64,000 nt of DNA from Methanobacterium sp. (GTDB taxonomy: Archaea; Methanobacteriota; Methanobacteria; Methanobacteriales; Methanobacteriaceae): positions 20,342-84,341 of the forward strand of contig JACRPY010000005.1 in the NCBI GenBank assembly GCA_016222945.1, read 5' to 3'. This document shows positions 58,733 through 64,000 of this stretch, piece after piece. The position numbers were made by a program, and so were the translations under genes. The notes beneath the pieces were generated by a model. The model ran no database searches, had not been told where the DNA came from, and worked only from the letters and a program-made list of their open reading frames with translations. The stretch's first letter is position 1, and every line of letters begins with the position of its first letter.

Positions 58733-59159
58733 TAAAATAGGCATTTTACTTGTAGGACATGGAAGCAGACTACCATATGGAAAAGACGTTGTAAGCAGAC
58801 TTGCAGAAATGTATAAAGAAAATAATTCAAATTACCTCGTTGAAGTGGGATTCATGAATATATCCAAACCTTCAATTCCCTCTGCATTAAATAAGCTTGC
58901 AGATGAAGGTGTCCAGAAAATCATTGTTACACCTGTCTTTTTAGCTCATGGTGTTCACACAAAACAGGATATTCCCAAGATTCTTGGTTTAAATAACGGT
59001 CACGATGATTCACATGGTCACAGCCATGGGCATGACCATCATCATGAAGAAGAGGTTGAAGAAATTAAATTTGACGGCGAAATTATCTACACTGAGCCTC
59101 TTGGCGCTGATTTAAGGCTTGTAGATATAATAAAAGATAGGGTTAATAATGCCCTTTAA
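58704..59159 (+). CDS. cfbA: Sirohydrochlorin nickel/cobalt chelatase (CbiX-S/CfbA)
   Basis: 151 residues, the short homodimeric CbiX type. LLVGHGSR (H19) and FLAHGVHTKQDIP give the two metal-binding histidines. A His/Asp-rich insertion, HDDSHGHSHGHDHHHEE (about 95-111), probably stores or delivers metal. CfbA inserts Ni2+ into sirohydrochlorin for coenzyme F430, or Co2+ for B12. Start ATG 58704 with GGAGTGATCTC lies inside the previous gene, giving translational coupling. Confidence 0.88.
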   Translation: MDTNLNSKNDKIGILLVGHGSRLPYGKDVVSRLAEMYKENNSNYLVEVGFMNISKPSIPSALNKLADEGVQKIIVTPVFLAHGVHTKQDIPKILGLNNGHDDSHGHSHGHDHHHEEEVEEIKFDGEIIYTEPLGADLRLVDIIKDRVNNAL

Positions 59160-59194
59160 TTATCTTTTTTTAAATAAATTAAAAAGGTTTAAAA

Positions 59195-60208
59195 ATGCCC
59201 CTTAAAGTTTCTGATATTGGGGAAAAAGGATTAATAAAGAGAATTCTTAAAAAATCCAATAAAAATATAATTAAATCTTCTTTTTTTGATGATATTTCTA
59301 TTAAAAGCTTGAATGATGATGCAGCACTTATTAATTTTGGAGATCAGTATTTAGTTGCAACATCTGACATGTTATCTAAATCTGCTCATTTTCCTGATGA
59401 AATGATTTTTAAACAAGTTGGAAAAAAAGTTGTAACCGTAAATGTGAGTGATTTAGCTGCAATGGGAGCTAAACCTCTGGGAATCATTGTTTCTGTAGGT
59501 TTACCTAAAGATATGCCTTTAGATGACTTTGACAGTATGATGGACGGGATTTTTGAAGGCTGCAAAGAATATGGAATGATGCTAATTGGTGGAGATACAA
59601 ACGAATCAAATGAATTAACCATCAGTGGAACTTGCTTAGGAATTGTAAGCAAAGAAAACGTTTTAATGAAAGATGGAGCAAATTCTGGAGATGTTGTTGC
59701 TGTTACAGGGCCATTAGGACTTGCAGCTGCAGGATTTGAAGTTTTATTTAACGATTTAGATCTTGAGCCTGACACAAAGAAAAATTTATTGGATCATGCT
59801 TTGAATCCAAAAGCAAGGGTTAAAACAGGGATTTTACTTGGAGAAACTGGCTCAGTTACATCTGCAACGGATATAACTGATGGTCTTGCCAGTGAGATTG
59901 GCGAAATTGTAGATAGCAGTAGTTCTGGAATTGGTATAACTATTTATGAAGAATTACTTCCTATTCCCGATTCTGTGTTAGAAATTGGCAAAAACACGAA
60001 TAAAAATCCTTTTGAATTTGCTTTATACTATGGAGAAGATTTTGAAATCCTATTAACTATAAGAAAAGATGTTTTTAATAAAATTAAAGATAATTTTCAC
60101 CTTTATAAAATAGGTGAAGTGACTTCTTCGGGTAAAATGATTATTGTAAATAAAGAAGGCATAGAAAACTTGCTTACGCCACGTGGTTGGGAGCATTTAA
60201 CTAAATAA
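59195..60208 (+). CDS. thiL: Thiamine-monophosphate kinase
   Basis: 337 residues. DDAALI, ATSDMLSKSAHFP, VNVSDLAAMGA, GGDTNES and VTGPLGLAAAG are the AIR-synthase-like ThiL blocks. It phosphorylates thiamine phosphate to the diphosphate cofactor. 35 nt after cfbA on the same strand; start ATG 59195. Confidence 0.92.
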   Translation: MPLKVSDIGEKGLIKRILKKSNKNIIKSSFFDDISIKSLNDDAALINFGDQYLVATSDMLSKSAHFPDEMIFKQVGKKVVTVNVSDLAAMGAKPLGIIVSVGLPKDMPLDDFDSMMDGIFEGCKEYGMMLIGGDTNESNELTISGTCLGIVSKENVLMKDGANSGDVVAVTGPLGLAAAGFEVLFNDLDLEPDTKKNLLDHALNPKARVKTGILLGETGSVTSATDITDGLASEIGEIVDSSSSGIGITIYEELLPIPDSVLEIGKNTNKNPFEFALYYGEDFEILLTIRKDVFNKIKDNFHLYKIGEVTSSGKMIIVNKEGIENLLTPRGWEHLTK

Positions 60209-60276
60209 ATTTTATTTTTAAGTTAAAATCAAATTTAATGTAAATTAACCATATTAATTATAAAATAAGTTTAATC

Positions 60277-60370
60277 GTTGGCATTCAAGTTTTTTGAGGT
60301 TGAAGGAAACGGAGTTTCCTGAACAGCTAAAACAGAGTTTTTGCATGTTGAAATGGACTCGAATGCCAAC
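60277..60370. repeat. 94-bp element with 14-bp terminal inverted repeats
   Basis: GTTGGCATTCAAGT at 60277-60290 and ACTCGAATGCCAAC at 60357-60370 are inverted copies with one mismatch. Inside is AGGAAAC-GGA-GTTTCCT (60304-60320). The reverse complement GTTCAGGAAA...TTTCCTTCAACCTCA also occurs at about 6834-6864. MITE-like size and ends. The rest of 60209-60552 is AT-rich and gene-free. Confidence 0.75.
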
Positions 60371-60552
60371 ATTAATAGTTTTAGTATTTTAGTATAAAAA
60401 GATGTTTTTAATACATTATCTAATTATTTTTATATCATGAAAAACATAATATATCACCATATTAAGTTTACTAAAGGAATTTGAAGACTTTTATATGCTC
60501 AAAATGATTATTATACATCCAAATAATATTTAAAATATTTAGGAGAGTTATA

Positions 60553-61560
60553 ATGAAAAAAGAAGTTATGACATATGAAAAATTCCATGATGCACTTCAA
60601 TGCAAAGTATGCCAGAGGAAATGTGTCATTAACAAGGGAAACACAGGATTCTGCAATATGCGGAAAAATATAGATAACAAGCTCTGTGCATTAAATTACG
60701 CTGCAGCATCATCTGTAGCTGTTGACCCCATTGAAAAAAAGCCGCTTTTCCATTTTTATCCTGGTTCAACTGTTTTTTCACTGGGATCTGTGGGATGTAA
60801 TTTTAGATGTAAGCATTGCCAGAACTGGAATATTTCTCAGGCAAATTTAAATGAAATTTCAACACGTGAAATATTACCTGAAGAAGCAATAAGACTTACC
60901 AAAGAATATGGCTGTAAATCGATAGCATGGACCTATAATGAACCGACCATGTGGTTTGAATACACTTATGATTCAGCTAAACTTGCAAAAAAAGAAGGTA
61001 TAGCCACAGTTTATGTAACAAATGGTTATATGAGTGAAGAATCATTTGATCTTATTAACCCTTATCTTGATGCTGCTAATATTGATTTAAAGGGTATGTC
61101 CGATAAATTTTATCAGGAACTATGTCAAGCACGACTCCGGCCAGTTTTAGACAATATAAAACGTTTTTATGACAATAAAATCCATATAGAAATAACAAAT
61201 TTGATAATTCCAGGTTATAACGACTCTAAAGAAGATATTACTGCTTTAGTTAAATTTATGGTAGATGAAACTGGGCCAGAAGTTCCCCTACATTTCACCA
61301 GATTTTTTCCATACTACGAATTAATTCAACTTCCACCTACACCTGTAAAATCACTTCAAAGAGCTTATAATATTGCTAAAGATGCAGGAATGAAGTATGT
61401 GTATATTGGAAATGTTTCCGTTGGAGGGGGAGAAAATACATTATGTCCAGAGTGTGGTGAAATTCTTATAGAACGTGATGGCTTTGAAATTATAGATGAT
61501 AAGTTTAAGAAGACAAGAAAATGTCCTAAGTGTAATGCATCCATTAATATTATTACGTAA
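60553..61560 (+). CDS. amrS: AmmeMemoRadiSam-system radical SAM enzyme
   Basis: 335 residues. GCNFRCKHCQNW (C82, C86, C89) binds the 4Fe-4S/SAM cluster. An N-terminal CKVCQRKCVINKG...GFCNMR and a C-terminal zinc-ribbon-like CPECGE...CPKCNA add cysteines. AWTYNEPTMWFEYT is typical of the AmrS/PflA-like family, whose partners AmrA/AmrB (AMMECR1, Memo) are not in the window. The reaction is not established. ATG 60553 follows AGGAGAG. Confidence 0.88.
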   Translation: MKKEVMTYEKFHDALQCKVCQRKCVINKGNTGFCNMRKNIDNKLCALNYAAASSVAVDPIEKKPLFHFYPGSTVFSLGSVGCNFRCKHCQNWNISQANLNEISTREILPEEAIRLTKEYGCKSIAWTYNEPTMWFEYTYDSAKLAKKEGIATVYVTNGYMSEESFDLINPYLDAANIDLKGMSDKFYQELCQARLRPVLDNIKRFYDNKIHIEITNLIIPGYNDSKEDITALVKFMVDETGPEVPLHFTRFFPYYELIQLPPTPVKSLQRAYNIAKDAGMKYVYIGNVSVGGGENTLCPECGEILIERDGFEIIDDKFKKTRKCPKCNASINIIT

Positions 61561-61607
61561 AAATTCTTCCTAAGCTCGCTAAATCCCTAGAAAAAGGAGT
61601 TAATTTA

Positions 61608-62012
61608 ATGAAAAATGTCCAGTATATTAATCCCGATGGTCTAAATAAAAATCCGGCTTTTTCCAATGTAATTATAATCCCCGAAAGCAAGAAAACTGTT
61701 TTTATAGGAGGACAAAACTCTGTAAATGCAAAAGGAGAAATAATTGGAAAAAATGACATTAAAAAACAGTCCGAACAGGTATTTAAGAACTTAAAAATAG
61801 CTTTAGAATCAGCTGAAGCCTCCTTTGAAAATTTAATTAAATTGAACATTTATATCGTTCATGGAAATGATCCACAGCCCGCTTTTGAAGTATCTCAAAA
61901 AATTATGGGTAAAATAGAAAACCCACCAGCAATTACTGTCGTTTTTGTATCAGCATTGGCCAATCCTGACTTTTTAATTGAAATAGACGCTATTGCAGTA
62001 ATTCCTGAATAA
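61608..62012 (+). CDS. Rid-family (YjgF/YER057c) protein lacking the catalytic arginine
   Basis: 134 residues with the Rid fold: FIGGQNSVNAKGEI, QVFKNLKIALESAEASF, ENLIKLNIYIV and PPAITVVFVSALANPDFLIEIDAIAV. In true RidA imine deaminases the segment before VxVxxL has an Arg that binds the substrate carboxylate; here it reads PPAITVV, so another reaction is likely. ATG 61608 follows AAGGAGTTAATTTA. Poly-A/T sequence after the stop may terminate it. Confidence 0.82.
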   Translation: MKNVQYINPDGLNKNPAFSNVIIIPESKKTVFIGGQNSVNAKGEIIGKNDIKKQSEQVFKNLKIALESAEASFENLIKLNIYIVHGNDPQPAFEVSQKIMGKIENPPAITVVFVSALANPDFLIEIDAIAVIPE

Positions 62013-62213
62013 AAAAAACTTTTTTGAATAATTAATGCAAAGATAAATCATGTATTTTCAGTACTTTAAAAATCCCTATAAGATAGTGACAATAAACCAA
62101 ATTAATTTATTTGTTTTTTAGGTCAAAAGAAACCTTAAAATAAGAGATAATTATAATAATTCTGTCTACAATCATTGACAGTTATCTGGCTTAAATTCCT
62201 GAGGTAATCATAG

Positions 62214-63293
62214 ATGAATTTTGAAAAAATAATTATTTTACTAACGTTTTTTATATTTTTAGCCGCTTTTATAATTACAAATCATTTATTTATTAGTGAA
62301 TCCGCTGATTTATCCTTAGTATCTGATGTTAAATATATTTCAAATGAAATAGGCCCCCGGCCCGCTGGATCTGAAAATGAAAAGGAAGCATCCCAGTATT
62401 TAGCCTCAAAACTCAATAGCTATGGAGTAGAAACTGAAATTGATGAATTTAAATATTATTCTATGCGTTCTGAAAGTTTTAAGCAGTCAGAAAATGTTGT
62501 AGGTACAATAAAAGGAATATCCTCTCAACAAATTGTTATATGTGCCGATTTAGACAGTGTAAAAGATAAATCCAATGGAAATTATACTGAAGGCACCAAT
62601 GACGATGTAACAGGACTTGCAATACTTATAGGGCTTGCAAAAAAGTATCAAAATGAAAAACCTTATTTTACAATAAAATTAATTGGTTTTGGAGCTGGAG
62701 AAGATGAATACACCACTCCTGTCAATGTAAGTCAGATAACCAGTTTAAATCCCGATGAATATAATGAAATCATGTCCATACCATATCTTGTAGGAGCACG
62801 CTATTATGTACTCCAAAATCAGGATTCAATTAATGATACTGTAGCTGTTATTAGTTTAGAGGCAGTAGGTAGTGGTGATCCATGTTTTATAGCTCAAGAT
62901 TCGTTTATTTATAATAATCAATCATTTGTTGATTTTTTAGTTTCAAATGCAAGGATTAATGGTTTTAATGCTCAGAAAGTTGATTTTATGACCTACAATT
63001 CATCTTCAGGTGATGAATCTCCAATTAGCCATATTTATCTTCCTTTTTCCTATGCAAACATTCCTGCGACGTTTTTAACCTGTATGGAAAATCCTAATGT
63101 TAATGATTTAGTTCACGGCGATGCTGAGATGCCAGGCTACCTTACAGTAAATGATAACTATGAAAATTTAGTAAAAAACAATGGTGGAGAAGCAAAGCTA
63201 CAAAGACATTTAGATGAAATTTTATTTCTAACCAAAGACAGTATAAACAAATTATCCATATTTTACGCTCTAAAAAGTTCTTCCAATGCTTAA
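62214..63293 (+). CDS. M28-like membrane-anchored peptidase with altered metal ligands
   Basis: 359 residues. One N-terminal signal-anchor helix (about 5-25), then an aminopeptidase-type fold: SNEIGPRPAGSENE, ICADLDSVKD, GTNDDVTGLAIL, FGAGEDEY and ISLEAVGSGD. In active M28 enzymes the first ligand is His (HxDS), here Asp (ADLDS); the later Asp is Glu (SLEAVG). These changes suggest weak, altered or no metallopeptidase activity. Extracytoplasmic. Confidence 0.7.
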   Translation: MNFEKIIILLTFFIFLAAFIITNHLFISESADLSLVSDVKYISNEIGPRPAGSENEKEASQYLASKLNSYGVETEIDEFKYYSMRSESFKQSENVVGTIKGISSQQIVICADLDSVKDKSNGNYTEGTNDDVTGLAILIGLAKKYQNEKPYFTIKLIGFGAGEDEYTTPVNVSQITSLNPDEYNEIMSIPYLVGARYYVLQNQDSINDTVAVISLEAVGSGDPCFIAQDSFIYNNQSFVDFLVSNARINGFNAQKVDFMTYNSSSGDESPISHIYLPFSYANIPATFLTCMENPNVNDLVHGDAEMPGYLTVNDNYENLVKNNGGEAKLQRHLDEILFLTKDSINKLSIFYALKSSSNA

Positions 63294-63451
63294 TAAAACA
63301 TTTAGCAGCTTATTTTTTTATGGAAGATTTAATTATAGACACGAATCAAAATAATCATTTTTCATTTTATAAAAAAATTAGTTAGTCATAACAATATTTA
63401 TTATAGCTCTGTTTTAATAATAAATTAAATATCAATTCGGAGGGGATCAAA

Positions 63452-63985
63452 ATAGAATTTAAAAATATTTTTAAACTACTTTTAATAGTTGTTTATGCCG
63501 ATGTAGGACCTGCTATTGGTAAAAACCAAGCTAAATCTATAGCAAAAGAGTATTTATCTTCCCATAATTTGCCATACAAGGTTACAACAGCAACAGAGCT
63601 GGTACAAGTTAAAAATACGCAGACAGGAAGTACCAAATGGGTTACACCAGAAGAATATATGAATATTGCTAGTAATGATACATCCCCCTGGAACTCTCCT
63701 GCTACTGGAGAAATCACTGCAGTCTGGAAAGTATCTACTGTAGATAGCCAGGGAAAAGGAACTGGGAGCATATGGATAAATTCTGACACTGGTAAAATCA
63801 CTAAAACAGAATTAAAAGCCGTTACCACTCAAAACAACACTGCAAATCAAACAGCAAACGCAACAACAAATGCAACTAATCAAACTGCTCCAGGAACATC
63901 AAACAACAATACATGGATAATAATAGGCATAATTATCGTGATTATTATTATAGGCGCTGGTTACTGGATGTACAGCAGAAGATGA
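63452..63985 (+). CDS. Cell-surface PepSY-like protein with damaged or non-standard start
   Basis: About 177 residues: (M)EFKNIFKLLLIVVYADVGP, a PepSY-like domain (IGKNQAKSIAKEYL...), an Asn/Thr/Gln-rich linker and a C-terminal helix (IIIGIIIVIIIIGAGYWMY) with basic end, so anchored outward from the membrane. GGAGGGGATC lies before codon ATA 63452; no ATG, GTG or TTG is in frame there, and the signal core is very short. The first standard start is TTG 63569, which would cut the domain. Either ATA initiation or a recently damaged 5' end. Confidence 0.55.
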   Translation: MEFKNIFKLLLIVVYADVGPAIGKNQAKSIAKEYLSSHNLPYKVTTATELVQVKNTQTGSTKWVTPEEYMNIASNDTSPWNSPATGEITAVWKVSTVDSQGKGTGSIWINSDTGKITKTELKAVTTQNNTANQTANATTNATNQTAPGTSNNNTWIIIGIIIVIIIIGAGYWMYSRR

Positions 63986-64000
63986 GAGTAATCCCCTCAT

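Overview
The window comes from a low-GC methanogenic archaeon of the order Methanobacteriales, most likely Methanobacterium or a close relative. This rests on the combination of pseudomurein-binding repeats, a coenzyme F390 synthetase-like enzyme, a CfbA/CbiX-type chelatase for F430, the archaeal mevalonate-pathway protein DUF126, a Sec61-beta subunit, archaeal TruD, archaeal-type LeuS, Get3/ArsA, GGAGGTGATC-type ribosome binding sites and TATA/BRE promoters. I see no rRNA, tRNA, CRISPR array or complete insertion sequence.

Layout. 0-8.2 kb: a secreted M14-like metallopeptidase, Sec61-beta, purB, two related small membrane proteins (one an internal triplication), a holin-like plus pseudomurein-lysin pair, the DUF126 protein, two DUF5518-type membrane proteins and a TM2-domain gene killed by one in-frame UGA. 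8.2-21.7 kb: housekeeping and accessory enzymes (amidohydrolase, copper ATPase with YHS partner, cyclase, truD, F390 synthetase, a BAAT-type acyl hydrolase, TrkH, HAD phosphatase, MTA/SAH deaminase). 21.9-28.1 kb: a 1711-residue multi-PAS/GAF sensor kinase and hisG. 28.2-35.4 kb: an accessory region with repeated winged-helix plus three-TM-protein modules, a MacB-like ABC exporter, the 24-codon stump of a second permease, and arrays of short stem-loops. 35.6-39.8 kb: an FAH-family enzyme, a CHAT-STAND-TPR protein and a truncated GNAT gene. 39.9-47.0 kb: leuS, cutA, nadE and an Lrp/MgtE-N-CBS/Nramp-like metal operon. 47.0-53.8 kb: a large secreted beta-propeller/Ig protein followed by tandem, decaying copies of a tail-plus-two-small-genes cassette. 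54-64 kb: Get3/ArsA, pilin-like proteins, DUF35 and CfbA, thiL, amrS, a Rid protein, an M28-like protein and a cell-surface PepSY-like protein.

The most unusual signals are: (1) a family of tiny AT-rich hairpins, mostly 7-10 bp stems with 3-4 nt loops, clustered in at least four places. Two clusters are bounded by direct GGCGGGAA motifs. One single hairpin sits in a 52-bp insertion with an 8-bp duplication, and its removal on paper exactly restores the C-terminus of a paralogous protein. (2) The 47.2-53.7 kb locus, laid out like a polymorphic toxin system with orphan cassettes, in which one cassette gene (and possibly a second) is frameshifted at an A8 run. (3) The winged-helix/three-TM/ABC module. 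(4) A CHAT-STAND-TPR protein. (5) An Lrp gene with two near-identical palindromes 60 bp apart upstream of its TATA box.

Functional calls are from reading motifs by eye. No database search was possible, and residue positions given as 'about' are estimates.
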